DNA of 64,000 nucleotides. Origin: Thalassobacillus sp. CUG 92003 (GTDB taxonomy: Bacteria; Bacillota; Bacilli; Bacillales; Halobacillaceae). Under the pieces are notes generated by a model. That model saw only the letters and a program-made list of their open reading frames with translations. It was not told the origin of the DNA and did no database searches. A program made the translations under genes and the position numbers. Shown here one piece after another: positions 52,885 to 61,772 of the stretch. Numbering within the stretch: position 1 is the stretch's first letter; every line of letters starts with the position of its first letter. The stretch spans positions 1 through 64,000 of the forward strand of contig NZ_JABLSJ010000011.1 in assembly GCF_013618635.1 (NCBI RefSeq), read 5' to 3'.

Positions 52885-54036
52885 CTAGCTCGTCGTCAAC
52901 AACCCTCTGTGAATCCCTTCAACGGAGGATTGCCCCGACAGTGCCATCGTTAGATCAAAGTCGGCGATGAGATTACGAAGCACTTGCTGGACCCCTTCTT
53001 CTCCTGCTAAAGCCAACCCGTACATATAAGGGCGGCCGATGCAAACTGCCCGAGCCCCAAGTGCTAAAGCCTTCATGATATCCGAACCGCGACGGATACC
53101 GCTATCCATCAGCAATGGGACATCGTCCTGGACAACATCCGCAATGTGCGGGAGCGCTTCAATGGAAGCGATAGCGCCATCGACTTGCCGACCTCCATGA
53201 TTGCTGACTATAATGCCATCCACGCCATGCTCTACCGCGAGCTTGGCATCTTCAGGATGTAAGACCCCTTTTAATAAAATCGGAAGGGATGTCTGGGACT
53301 TTATGAATGCCAAGTCATCCCAAGTAAGAGAAGGATCACCGAATATTTGAACCCACAACATGATCGCCGCTCTCATGTCCTCTTCAGGAGCATGTCCCAG
53401 TCTAGCGCAAAACACGGGGTCTGCTAAGTAATTTCCCATTCCCTCGGCTTGTAAAAAAGGAAGATAGGCATGTTCTATATCTTTCTCACGCCATCCCATC
53501 ATAGAGGTATCGAGCGTAACCACAATGGCTTGATAGCCTGCTCTTTCAGCACGTTTCACCATACTGCCTGCAATCTCACGGTCGTTGCTCCAATACAATT
53601 GAAACCATTTGTCTCCCTGACCCATCTCCTTGGCTGTCTTCTCCAAGCTGTAAGTCGATGCGGTGCTCGATATAAAAGGTACCCCCATCGCGGAAGCTGC
53701 TCTGGCTGAAGCTAACTCACCTTCTTCGTGAACCACCGATTGGACTCCTACAGGTGCGCACATAATGGGGTAGTTCAATTTGGTGCCAAATAACTCTACA
53801 CTCAAATCACGCTCTGACGTGTCACGCAGCATTCGGGGAATGATCTTCCACTTGTCAAATGCGCGTTGATTATCCCCAGCTGTAACCTCACGTCCAGCTG
53901 ATGCTGCTACATAGTCATATGGTTTTGCATCTAAACGCTGTTTTGCTTCTGCTTCTAATTGTTCAAAATTGACTGGCACCATATTGACTTCCTGACGTTG
54001 ATACACTTTCATCTGCACATCATTTCCAAATCCCAT
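52885..54036 (-). CDS. FMN-dependent alpha-hydroxy acid oxidase (lactate oxidase/2-monooxygenase-like)
   Basis: A 383-residue TIM-barrel flavoenzyme. Family motifs are YDYVAASAGREVTAGDNQRA, PIMCAPVGVQSVVHEEGELA, VSNHGGRQVDGA with the catalytic histidine and FMN-contacting residues, and SGIRRGSDIMKALALGARAV. It oxidises L-lactate or a similar 2-hydroxy acid. The YWSNDREIAGSMVKRAERAG segment fits the lactate 2-monooxygenase-like branch. ATG with AAGGAGGCG upstream. A cre site lies just before the ribosome binding site, so it should be repressed by CcpA on good carbon sources. Confidence 0.88.
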   Translation of the reverse strand: MGFGNDVQMKVYQRQEVNMVPVNFEQLEAEAKQRLDAKPYDYVAASAGREVTAGDNQRAFDKWKIIPRMLRDTSERDLSVELFGTKLNYPIMCAPVGVQSVVHEEGELASARAASAMGVPFISSTASTYSLEKTAKEMGQGDKWFQLYWSNDREIAGSMVKRAERAGYQAIVVTLDTSMMGWREKDIEHAYLPFLQAEGMGNYLADPVFCARLGHAPEEDMRAAIMLWVQIFGDPSLTWDDLAFIKSQTSLPILLKGVLHPEDAKLAVEHGVDGIIVSNHGGRQVDGAIASIEALPHIADVVQDDVPLLMDSGIRRGSDIMKALALGARAVCIGRPYMYGLALAGEEGVQQVLRNLIADFDLTMALSGQSSVEGIHRGLLTTS

Positions 54037-54053
54037 TTCACTCGCCTCCTTAT

Positions 54054-54067
54054 ATAAAGCGCTTTCA
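54054..54067 (-). promoter_or_regulatory. cre (CcpA) site upstream of the lactate oxidase-like gene
   Basis: On the minus strand TGAAAGCGCTTTAT matches TGWAARCGYTWNCW with one mismatch and has the perfect AAAGCGCTTT palindrome. It ends 18 bases before the start codon. Confidence 0.8.
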
Positions 54068-54246
54068 CGAAAAATTATACTATAATATACAGAATAATGA
54101 AATTTTTTATGTCATTTATTGAAATCCTTTGCAGCTTCCGTAGGGCATAACCCCTATTCCTACATTGACACAAACAAGGGTCAAACATAGAATAATGCTA
54201 ACCCGACAAAATAGATCGGAATAGTACGCGTGAAGGGGTTGGGCAC

Positions 54247-54579
54247 GTGAAGAAATTCCCGTTGACACTCATAACTGTCTTTTTGATAATCTCCTGGTTT
54301 GTGGGCCTCTATTCCCTCTCAGTAATAGATGCCTCAACAATAGTCATTCCCCTGCTTGGTGAATTTCTTTGGATGCGTAATACTCAAGGTCTTCTCGGTT
54401 TGACCGCAATATTCACTTTATTAACCTTGCCCGTTCTAACATTTATGGTCACAAACCGCGTGACATTAAAGCGATTGAAAGTCTGGTACACTCTGTCAGG
54501 AGCAACCAACCTTGCCTGGGTGATGATCATTTTCCTGCAAATAAAGATTGCAGCCTATAATTTAGGCATCTGCCATTAA
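54247..54579 (+). CDS. Small membrane protein, unknown
   Basis: A 110-residue protein with three hydrophobic segments: PLTLITVFLIISWFVGLYSL, GLLGLTAIFTLLTLPVLTFM and ATNLAWVMIIFLQIKIAAYN. GTG start with AAGGGGTTGG upstream. No motif identifies a function. A terminator lies just downstream. Confidence 0.6.
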   Translation: MKKFPLTLITVFLIISWFVGLYSLSVIDASTIVIPLLGEFLWMRNTQGLLGLTAIFTLLTLPVLTFMVTNRVTLKRLKVWYTLSGATNLAWVMIIFLQIKIAAYNLGICH

Positions 54580-54589
54580 TCCTCCAAAA

Positions 54590-54627
54590 TAAAGAGCTGA
54601 CCTCGATGGGCAGGTCAGCTCTTTTCT
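54590..54627. terminator. Bidirectional terminator
   Basis: AAAGAGCTGACCT pairs with AGGTCAGCTCTTT between convergent genes, followed by TTTTC to the right and an A/T-rich flank to the left. Confidence 0.88.
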
Positions 54628-54641
54628 CTAGTTCGTCTCGT

Positions 54642-55088
54642 TTATACAGTTCCTTCAGGTGGTGTCTTCGATTTTCTTACGAGCGCTGTAATACCCGCAA
54701 TAAGATAGGCAGCCCCTGCTAAGAAACCGAGAAACGCAGTGGCTATCGTACCGACAACAGCTGTAATGATCAAGATAATTCCTGCCGCTTTCGGTTTTTT
54801 GTTTCCTTTTAAGAATACCCACGACAGTATGCCAAGCACAACCGCTATGATCGATACCACGAGGAAAAAGGTAGCCCCGCTTCCGATCATGTCGATAAAT
54901 TGATCTACATTAATATTCGCCTCACTGCCTTCAGCTCCTTCAGGCACACCTTGTTCCATCCCTTGTTGAATTTCCTCTCTGAGCTCCGGATTATCTTTAA
55001 CGTTCAGAACGAATATGCTAAGACCGATAATGGCCGCAAATAATAAAATTCCAATCCAAGTGAAAATCATTTCAGCTGTCCGCTTCAT
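54642..55088 (-). CDS. DUF4064 membrane protein
   Basis: A 148-residue protein with four hydrophobic segments. It starts KRTAEMIFTWIGILLFAAII; an extracytoplasmic acidic loop (ELREEIQQGMEQGVPEGAEG) follows, then VLGILSWVFLKGNKKPKAAG. This is the DUF4064 pattern seen next to bacteriocin-type ABC exporters. It is last in a three-gene operon, 21 bases after the permease gene, so it probably helps or regulates that transporter. Confidence 0.85.
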   Translation of the reverse strand: MKRTAEMIFTWIGILLFAAIIGLSIFVLNVKDNPELREEIQQGMEQGVPEGAEGSEANINVDQFIDMIGSGATFFLVVSIIAVVLGILSWVFLKGNKKPKAAGIILIITAVVGTIATAFLGFLAGAAYLIAGITALVRKSKTPPEGTV

Positions 55089-55109
55089 AGCTTTTCCTCC
55101 TTTTCATCG

Positions 55110-56084
55110 TTAAGCACTGGCTACATCCCGTTTGGTGAACACAGCCCAGGCTAAGCATAAGAATATAACAAAATAGACGGCTAACACACCGAGTGAAAAT
55201 CCGAGTGACGTGCCCTCAAACATTGGGTTTCCGCTAAGATGCTGATTCAAATCTGTATTGGCAAATAGAATGTACTTTGCCCAATCGAATCGGCTAAGGA
55301 ACGCAACGATCGAATTTCCAGCAAACATTAAGAAAATCGCTACTCCTATCGCCAAAGCACTGTTTCGGAAAACCGCCGAAATCATAAATGCAAACGTCGC
55401 CATCATAACTAAATTAACAGAACCTAGCAAGTACTGTAGTAATGTATGCTGCAGGATAGACGTTTCATGTACAGAACCGTCTTTAAAATATAAATACGGT
55501 TCACTGGCGCTTTCAATGCCGAAAAATGCCGAACCGGTCAAAAAGGCTAACACCATTAAAAATACGAGCATCGTCAACGCAAAAACAAGGACAGACGCAT
55601 ATTTGGCAAATAAGATCTTCGTCCGTGAAATCGGGCGGATCAACAGCAGTTTAATCGTGCCCCATTTAAACTCATTTGCTAATATACCCGCTGCAACAAT
55701 AATGGTAAACAAACTGATGACTGCTGTGTTCGTACGATTTTCTTGCAGGAAACTCCACACATCATATCCCCGCGGTTCAATGTCGTTATCAAGGCGGTAT
55801 TGATTCATGGCTATCTGCTCCTCATTACTCGCAGCAAAGCTAGGCGCCTCTTCTGCCTGTTGTTCTAATTGTTCATTTTCAGCCTGCAGCTCCTGTCGCC
55901 AATCCCCGCCTTCTCCAGTCTCGGACCCGTCAGTCATTTGACCCTCTATTTTAATAAACACAGCCATCGCAATAACTAACAAAGCGAGTATGCCATATAA
56001 AATCCAGTTGGAGATTTGGGAATAACTCTTCATTTGCTCGTTTCTGATTAATTGCAAAAAATTACTCAATAGCTCCCTCTCCAA
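55110..56084 (-). CDS. ABC-2 type exporter permease
   Basis: A 324-residue permease with six helices. The start LLSNFLQLIRNEQMKSYSQI and WILYGILALLVIAMAVFIKI give helix 1. A large external loop follows (about residues 45-115, Glu-rich), then ILANEFKWGTIKLLLIRPIS, the ABC-2 coupling segment. The overlap with the ATPase gene (23 bases) marks an operon. It is similar in layout to the BcrB/lantibiotic-immunity permeases; the substrate is unknown. Confidence 0.88.
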   Translation of the reverse strand: MERELLSNFLQLIRNEQMKSYSQISNWILYGILALLVIAMAVFIKIEGQMTDGSETGEGGDWRQELQAENEQLEQQAEEAPSFAASNEEQIAMNQYRLDNDIEPRGYDVWSFLQENRTNTAVISLFTIIVAAGILANEFKWGTIKLLLIRPISRTKILFAKYASVLVFALTMLVFLMVLAFLTGSAFFGIESASEPYLYFKDGSVHETSILQHTLLQYLLGSVNLVMMATFAFMISAVFRNSALAIGVAIFLMFAGNSIVAFLSRFDWAKYILFANTDLNQHLSGNPMFEGTSLGFSLGVLAVYFVIFLCLAWAVFTKRDVASA

Positions 56085-56982
56085 TCAAATCTAAGAATTT
56101 ATCTTCCAGTGTAGAACGATGAATACTCACACTGAAGACTTCAATATCGTTTTCAACCAGCTTACGCACAAGGACGGGGATATTCTCCCGAGTAAGCGTC
56201 ACGTATAACCCATTTTGATCGCTTTTTACTTCGGATTCGGTAAACTCCTGCAAAAGAGGTTTGGCCTGCTCCTGAGGCGTAGCGTCAACGAACACTTCTT
56301 TCAGGTTTGACTCCTGCAACGCTTCATTAACGGTCTGAATGGTAATCAACTCACCATTTTTAATAATACCGATGCGATCACACATCATTTCCATTTCCGA
56401 TAAGATGTGACTGGATACGATCACAGCGACTTGCTCTTCTTCTGCCATCCTTCTTATGTATGATCTAATTTCACGAATTCCAGATGGGTCCAGCCCGTTT
56501 GTCGGTTCATCTAATATTAGAACCGAAGGCCTGTGCAAAAGAGCCTGGGCGATGCCGAGCCGTTGCCGCATGCCAAGCGAATATTTCCCTACTTTCTGCT
56601 TGATTCGATTTTCTAAACCGACAAGCTTTACGACCTCCTCAATCCGTTCTTTAGACACCCCCGGCATCATCCTGGAGTAATGAAGCAGGTTTTTCCATCC
56701 GCTCATAAAGGGATACATCTCCGGGTTTTCAACAATTCCCCCGACATGGCGTATCGCCGATTTAAAGTCCTGACTGACGCTTTTTCCTTCTATAAAAACA
56801 TCGCCTTCACTCATTTTCATCAATCCGACCATCATGCGAATCGTGGTCGTTTTACCAGCGCCGTTAGGCCCTAGAAAGCCGAACACTTCACCAGGATAGA
56901 TATCAAAGTCCAACCCTTTGATGATCGGCTTGCTGCCAATTGTTTTTTTCACGTTCTGTAACTGCATGGCTGGCTGTGTCAT
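56062..56982 (-). CDS. ABC transporter ATP-binding protein (BcrA-like)
   Basis: A 306-residue ATPase. Walker A is GFLGPNGAGKTTTIRMMVG, the signature is YSLGMRQRLGIAQAL and Walker B is PSVLILDEPTNGLDPSG, with the switch histidine in VIVSSHILSEMEMMCDRIGI. The C-terminal domain of about 80 residues is that of the bacitracin-resistance group. The ATG at 56982 follows GGGAGG with 9 bases. It powers the permease encoded next in the operon. Confidence 0.93.
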   Translation of the reverse strand: MTQPAMQLQNVKKTIGSKPIIKGLDFDIYPGEVFGFLGPNGAGKTTTIRMMVGLMKMSEGDVFIEGKSVSQDFKSAIRHVGGIVENPEMYPFMSGWKNLLHYSRMMPGVSKERIEEVVKLVGLENRIKQKVGKYSLGMRQRLGIAQALLHRPSVLILDEPTNGLDPSGIREIRSYIRRMAEEEQVAVIVSSHILSEMEMMCDRIGIIKNGELITIQTVNEALQESNLKEVFVDATPQEQAKPLLQEFTESEVKSDQNGLYVTLTRENIPVLVRKLVENDIEVFSVSIHRSTLEDKFLDLIGEGAIE

Positions 56983-57003
56983 AGGTCGCAACCTCCCTTT
57001 CAT

Positions 57004-57194
57004 TTAATTAAATTTGCCACTAATAGGTACGATAAACGTTAAAAAAAGTTTCAAACTTTTTCTAGTTCATTCCTACCCCCATACTCTACCATGTTTTAAC
57101 AGAAAAAAGAATAGAATTCGACAACAAATGAATCCTTTCTGCCATTTATTGACGATTCATCTGCAAATTTTACTTGAGTACCCAAGCTTTATCC
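57004..57194. other. Intergenic region with no gene
   Basis: About 190 bases between the rap/phr terminator and the ABC operon. A/T-rich, without a convincing reading frame. It should hold the promoter of the ABC operon, which I cannot place firmly. Confidence 0.4.
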
Positions 57195-57223
57195 AAAAAA
57201 AAGAGCCTTATAAAAACAGCTCT
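57195..57223 (-). terminator. Terminator of the rap-phr-like operon
   Basis: AGAGC pairs with GCTCT, followed by T8 on the leftward transcript, about 80 bases past the phr-like stop. Confidence 0.7.
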
Positions 57224-57304
57224 AGTAAAGGCTATGGTTGATTGCTCATAAAAACGCTGCCGGGCAAACGCTTCAGGCTTACAAAATTTATGTTATACCA
57301 CTAT

Positions 57305-57466
57305 TTACGCCGCTTCTTCAGGGTCATGCGAATCAGGGTAATCGCCGTCATCTTGAGCCTGATCTACCGTTGAACTGCCTCCGCCATCCTTTGTCATTTG
57401 CCCCGGGTGAAAGGTGGTTGCGGCCAAACATGCAATCAGAAGTAAGCAAACCCACCACTTTTTCAT
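57305..57466 (-). CDS. Phr-like exported peptide precursor
   Basis: A 53-residue secreted peptide. The signal MKKWWVCLLLIACLAATTFH is followed by a polar, acidic mature part ending PDSHDPEEAA. Its ATG overlaps the stop of the Rap-like gene (ATGA), the arrangement of rap-phr pairs. AGGAGGAG lies just upstream. In known systems a short peptide cut from the C-terminal part is re-imported and blocks the Rap protein. The acidic end here is unlike the usual basic Phr pentapeptides, so the active segment cannot be predicted. Confidence 0.72.
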   Translation of the reverse strand: MKKWWVCLLLIACLAATTFHPGQMTKDGGGSSTVDQAQDDGDYPDSHDPEEAA

Positions 57467-58689
57467 TTCATCTCCTCCTCATGTACCCCATGATAATAAA
57501 CTGCTGCCTTTTGGTAATTGCCTAATCGGTAATAATATTTTCCTAACAGCACTAAAATCTCCTTAAAATCTTCCTTCTCTCCATGAGTCCTCACTTCATC
57601 CAACGCCGATTCCAGGTAGCGAGTGATGGCCCGGGTGCTCTGTTGACCGCCTTCGCTAATGGAAAAGGTCAAAATTGTAAATTTATATGAAAGGGAGAGG
57701 TCTCCCTCCGCTAACTCCAATCCTTGCTTTACAAAATCAGCAACTTTCAATTTGTCTCCCAATTGAAATGCCGCTTTTGCCATTAAGTTCAAGGTACGGA
57801 GTTTCAAAGCACGTTCATTCGTTTGTAAACATTCATTCAAACATTCAATGCAAGAGTCATAATCTTTCATTAAGAAATACGTGTAACCCATATGATAAAG
57901 CGCTTGTTGATAGATATGGCGTAACTTGTGGTTATCTTTTGATATGAGAAGAATGCCGTTAAAATGTTCCATGGACTGCTCGTATTCCTGCCCCTGGATA
58001 TTGATCATCCCGAGTAACAGATTACAATTCAGAACATTTTTGTAACTCGACCGCTTGGCATAGGAGTGGAGAGCGCGTTCCGTATACGTAAGGGCCTTCA
58101 TAAGCCGGTCTTTTTTGAGGTGCGTTAATCCGAGATAATACCATAATTCAGGTTCCTCAATGCTTAAGTAAACATCCATACCTTCCGCTTCTCGAAATGA
58201 AGTGGATGCGCTGTTGTAGTCACATGTTTTATAGTAATATATCCCTTCAAACAAAAATAAATAATAGAGCAAGCGCTCTGGAAGTGAGGCCAAAGAGGAA
58301 CGCAATTCTTTTATTTTTTCAAGGGCGGTAGAGAGCTTGTCTAATTCTAAGTCATAGCGGATGAGGAATAATTTGTATGTTTGGGTGAGGACAGGGTCAG
58401 ATTGCTCAAGTAAGCGAAGTGAAAGATCATCACTCAATTGTTTAATTTCCGAAGGGGCTTTGTCCGATTTGATGTCCTCGTAAAGTTTATATATATCGGT
58501 CAGGATCATTTTGCGCATACGCAGGCGTTCCTGGTTTAAATGAGGCGACCTGCCAGAACCCATTTGGTTTTCGACAGAACTGAAGTTAACCTTGCCTAAG
58601 AATGGATCAACGGAATGAATATAATCCTCCGAGAAACGAGCATCAGGTGTCATTAATTGCGAAGGTTGAATAAATTCATTCTTTGTCAT
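57463..58689 (-). CDS. Rap-like tetratricopeptide regulatory protein
   Basis: A 408-residue helical protein. About 100 N-terminal residues (LRMRKMILTDIYKLYEDIKS) form a likely three-helix bundle and the rest is TPR repeats, for example YYYKTCDYNSASTSFREAEG, YYLGLTHLKKDRLMKALTYT and YHMGYTYFLMKDYDSCIECL. The layout is that of Rap proteins of the RRNPP family, which bind a peptide in the TPR groove. They either dephosphorylate Spo0F or block a regulator. No DNA-binding helix-turn-helix is present. Followed by the overlapping phr-like gene. The target is unknown. Confidence 0.85.
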   Translation of the reverse strand: MTKNEFIQPSQLMTPDARFSEDYIHSVDPFLGKVNFSSVENQMGSGRSPHLNQERLRMRKMILTDIYKLYEDIKSDKAPSEIKQLSDDLSLRLLEQSDPVLTQTYKLFLIRYDLELDKLSTALEKIKELRSSLASLPERLLYYLFLFEGIYYYKTCDYNSASTSFREAEGMDVYLSIEEPELWYYLGLTHLKKDRLMKALTYTERALHSYAKRSSYKNVLNCNLLLGMINIQGQEYEQSMEHFNGILLISKDNHKLRHIYQQALYHMGYTYFLMKDYDSCIECLNECLQTNERALKLRTLNLMAKAAFQLGDKLKVADFVKQGLELAEGDLSLSYKFTILTFSISEGGQQSTRAITRYLESALDEVRTHGEKEDFKEILVLLGKYYYRLGNYQKAAVYYHGVHEEEMK

Positions 58690-58829
58690 TTTACGTTCTA
58701 CCCTTCATTTTAAAAGTTACATTAATTATAGTTAATTATCTGTATATTTCCACACTTTCGACAAAAATAGTGAAAATAAAACCGTACATCTGTTTGTATC
58801 ACTAACAGAAACCGCTGTATTATGCCTCA

Positions 58830-59456
58830 TTACCAGCCTGTGCTATTCATCTTTCCATCCTTTATTTCAAGGATTCGATCCCCTAACTTAACGGCTTCCT
58901 GATAATCATGGGTTACGAGAACAATGGGAATCTCCCAGATTTGGTAGAGTCGCAAAAGTTCCTGATGGCACTGTTCGCGAGTCGCTTCATCCAATGCGGA
59001 GAAAGGTTCGTCCAATAAGAGCACAGAAGGTTGAGTAGCCAGCGCCCTTGCTAAAGCAACCCGCTGTTTTTCACCTCCTGAAATCTGCTTTGGATAATGG
59101 CTTAAAATAGGTTCAATGCCCATGACGTTAACAAGCTGATCAACAAGTCGGCTATCCTTTCTTCCATAGTTGATGTTTTTTTCAATAGTCATGTGAGGGA
59201 ATAAAGCGTAATCCTGAAAGAGATAACCAATGTGTCTATTTTGGACAGGGGTAGGCTTTTGGTCGTTGCCGTATAATGCGCTGCCATTCAGCATAATCGT
59301 CCCGCTATCAGGATGTGTTAAACCAGCGATACAGTTTAAAATTGTGGTTTTCCCTGCTCCTGAAGGGCCGAATAATATTACAATTTCATTATTCACTACA
59401 AATTGGACATCTATTGAGATCATAGGTAGTCTTTTTTTTATATCCAAATGAAGCAT
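58830..59456 (-). CDS. modC: Molybdate ABC transporter ATPase ModC
   Basis: A 208-residue ATPase. Walker A is FGPSGAGKTTILNCIAGLTH, signature ISGGEKQRVALARAL, Walker B PSVLLLDEPFSALD and switch VLVTHDYQEAVKLGDRI. It starts MLHLDIKKRL at 59456, 7 bases after GGGAGG. It lacks the C-terminal MOP molybdate-sensing domain of E. coli ModC, so it is a short form. It follows modB by 23 bases and takes its substrate assignment from modA and modB. Confidence 0.85.
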   Translation of the reverse strand: MLHLDIKKRLPMISIDVQFVVNNEIVILFGPSGAGKTTILNCIAGLTHPDSGTIMLNGSALYGNDQKPTPVQNRHIGYLFQDYALFPHMTIEKNINYGRKDSRLVDQLVNVMGIEPILSHYPKQISGGEKQRVALARALATQPSVLLLDEPFSALDEATREQCHQELLRLYQIWEIPIVLVTHDYQEAVKLGDRILEIKDGKMNSTGW

Positions 59457-59479
59457 ACATACGCCTCCCGCATCAACCG

Positions 59480-60145
59480 TTATACTTTCATAATGGTACG
59501 TTTGCTCCACCAATTCAGCCACATTATAGCGCTGAACCCGAGCACGACAATAATGATGACCCAGACGATTGCCGTCTCACGCCTGCCTGATTCCACGGCA
59601 AAGTAAATCGCGAGTGGAATGGTTTCCGTTTTGTTCGGAATGTAGCCGGCTACCATCAACGTTGCACCAAACTCTCCGAGCGCCCGGGCAAACGTTAGCA
59701 CAAGACCCGCCAGCAAGCCTGGCCAAGCTAACGGAAAGGAAATCGTCCAAAACACTTTGAATTTTGAAGCCCCCATGGTAAGGGCTGCATTCTCAAGATT
59801 ACCGTCATAATTTTGGAAAGCAGCTGAAGCGCTTTGGTACATTAATGGAAAGGAAACGACTGTTGCAGCGAGGACGGCGCCCATCCACGTAAACACCACT
59901 TGAAGATCGAACCAATTCAGCAGGACCTTTCCGATTATTCCATTTTGTCCAAACACATACAGTAAACCGAAGCCGACAACTGTCGGAGGGAGCACTAAAG
60001 GCAACATGATCAGAGACTCTAAAATCCCTTTTCCCCGAAAGTTTTTTCGCGCCAGTACCCTCGCGAGTACGACACCCACTGTAAACACAAAGATGGTGGC
60101 GATGCCTGCTATTTTCAATGATAAGTAAAACGGAGTAAAATTCAT
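59480..60145 (-). CDS. modB: Molybdate ABC transporter permease ModB
   Basis: A 221-residue permease with five or six helices. It starts FTPFYLSLKIAGIATIFVFT, then LESLIMLPLVLPPTVVGFGL, typical of ModB, and the coupling motif ALTMGASKFKVFWTISFPLA followed by RALGEFGATLMVAGY. It forms the molybdate pore with ModA and ModC. ATG 17 bases after the modA stop. Confidence 0.93.
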   Translation of the reverse strand: MNFTPFYLSLKIAGIATIFVFTVGVVLARVLARKNFRGKGILESLIMLPLVLPPTVVGFGLLYVFGQNGIIGKVLLNWFDLQVVFTWMGAVLAATVVSFPLMYQSASAAFQNYDGNLENAALTMGASKFKVFWTISFPLAWPGLLAGLVLTFARALGEFGATLMVAGYIPNKTETIPLAIYFAVESGRRETAIVWVIIIVVLGFSAIMWLNWWSKRTIMKV

Positions 60146-60162
60146 GACCTTGTACGACCACC

Positions 60163-60963
60163 TTATCCTTGCCCTGATGTGAACCCGTAATCAGAGAAAA
60201 TCTGTTGAGCTTCGGTTGATTGCAGATAATTGATAAACGTTTCAGCGTGTTCAGGAGCGTCACTACTTGCCGTAACCGCTCCAGGATATACAATAGGAGA
60301 ATGCCAATCGGGGTTCGCATTATCAAGAACCGTCACTTTATCCGATTGGAGGGCATCACTTGAATAGACGAAACCTAACTGAACATTGCCTGATTCAACA
60401 TACGTCACGACTTGACGCACATCTTTTCCGGATACAAACATTCCTTCAACATGCTGCCACTGCTCTAGTGTTTGCAAGCTTTCCTTCGTGTACTGACCAA
60501 CTGGAACACTCTCGGGATTTCCGATGGCTAACTGCACATCTTTCATTGATTCCAGGTTTTCAAATGTGGCACCTGTTGCCTCTCCAGCAGGCGCTATTAA
60601 AACAAGTCCGTTGTGAGCGAAATTGATACGCGTTTGTGGTGAAATAAGGTCATTTTCCTCCAAATTATTCATCCACTTCTGGTCCGCAGATAAAAAGACA
60701 TCCGCTGGTGCACCCTGCTGGATCTGTCTAGATAAATTGCCTGAACCTCCAAAGTTAAATGTGAGGTCAATATGAGGGTGCTGGTCTTCGAAGTTCGTTT
60801 CCAGCTCATCCATTACATCGGTGAGACTGGCTGCGGCTGAAACCACTAATTCAGTTTCTTGTTCATTCGCCGGGGAATCTTTGGGCTCCTCAGCAAAGGG
60901 GATGCTCAGGCCGCATCCACTTAGAACGAGCAGTATAGCCAATATAAAACCTAATCCTCTCAT
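60163..60963 (-). CDS. modA: Molybdate-binding lipoprotein ModA
   Basis: A 266-residue binding lipoprotein. The signal MRGLGFILAILLVLSGCGLS has lipobox LSGC (Cys17). The mature part has the ModA start LVVSAAASLTDVMDELE, then TFNFGGSGNLSRQIQQGAPADVFLSADQKW, where the oxyanion-binding serines lie, and GNPESVPVGQYTKESL. It captures molybdate, or tungstate, outside the membrane. The ATG at 60963 follows GGAGGG with 7 bases. It is first in modABC. Confidence 0.94.
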   Translation of the reverse strand: MRGLGFILAILLVLSGCGLSIPFAEEPKDSPANEQETELVVSAAASLTDVMDELETNFEDQHPHIDLTFNFGGSGNLSRQIQQGAPADVFLSADQKWMNNLEENDLISPQTRINFAHNGLVLIAPAGEATGATFENLESMKDVQLAIGNPESVPVGQYTKESLQTLEQWQHVEGMFVSGKDVRQVVTYVESGNVQLGFVYSSDALQSDKVTVLDNANPDWHSPIVYPGAVTASSDAPEHAETFINYLQSTEAQQIFSDYGFTSGQG

Positions 60964-61064
60964 GATGGAGCCCTCCATTGTATGACTGTGCTTATCGGAT
61001 GTATGATGTAACTCAATTATAAGGAGCAGCTTCACGTTAGTAAATGGATACGGCTGCCTGGGCA

Positions 61065-61099
61065 CAAAAAAGCCGAGCCTGCGTCAGCAGTTTCTCGGC
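61065..61099 (-). terminator. Terminator of mscL
   Basis: GCCGAG pairs with CTCGGC with an inner CTGC/GCAG pairing, followed by T6 on the leftward transcript. Confidence 0.85.
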
Positions 61100-61104
61100 A
61101 TTGA

Positions 61105-61611
61105 TCATTTAATATTAGTCCGCATTTTTAAGCTAGCGGCTTTCCGTTTTTGGGGTTCAATTTCCTCTTCGATCAAGCGTGATGAACAGTTTGGGCAAAT
61201 AACGGCTCGCGTAGGAATGGGCGTACAGCAATAGGGACACTCTTTTTTGGTCATCGCTATAAGCGGGTCCTGGTCAGGCTTTTTCCACCGGTTCATTTGA
61301 CGAACTACGATAAACACTGCAAACAAGATGAGGACAAAGCGAATTGCGGACGTTATAAACAATCCGTAATTGATTGTAGCTGCCCCCGCATCTTTAGCTG
61401 CAGCTAATGATGCGTATTTTTCACTTCCAAGAATAATGTATAAATCAGAAAAATTCATCTTGGCTAGCAATAACCCTACCGGAGGCAGCAATATATCAGA
61501 GACAAGAGAATCAATTAAACCGCTGAAAGCAGCACCTAACACCATCCCTATCCCCATATCTGCTGCGCTTCCTTTGACAGCAAACAATCTGAATTCCTTG
61601 AGCAGCCCCAT
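61105..61611 (-). CDS. mscL: Large-conductance mechanosensitive channel MscL with C-terminal zinc ribbon
   Basis: A 168-residue MscL. The N-terminal helix is LLKEFRLFAVKGSAADMGIG and TM1 GMVLGAAFSGLIDSLVSDIL; TM2 is near residues 85-105 (FITSAIRFVLILFAVFIVVR), followed by the cytoplasmic helix. Beyond residue 120, four cysteines in CPYC and CPNC (125, 128, 139 and 142) form a likely zinc ribbon, then a charged tail. Standard MscL ends at about 130-150 residues. The channel releases solutes on hypo-osmotic shock, important for a salt-adapted cell. ATG with GAGGAGG upstream. Confidence 0.93.
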   Translation of the reverse strand: MGLLKEFRLFAVKGSAADMGIGMVLGAAFSGLIDSLVSDILLPPVGLLLAKMNFSDLYIILGSEKYASLAAAKDAGAATINYGLFITSAIRFVLILFAVFIVVRQMNRWKKPDQDPLIAMTKKECPYCCTPIPTRAVICPNCSSRLIEEEIEPQKRKAASLKMRTNIK

Positions 61612-61772
61612 GAGGACCTCCTCTCATAACTTACTGTTAATCTACTCTATGAGAACGACCAAGTGGGCATGTCTAAAATCTACCATATTTTCATGACCTA
61701 CACGGGTTTCGGCAAATCACATAGTATGACTATACAGACTTTGTCTGACGAATAATAGAGAGGTAGCTGATC

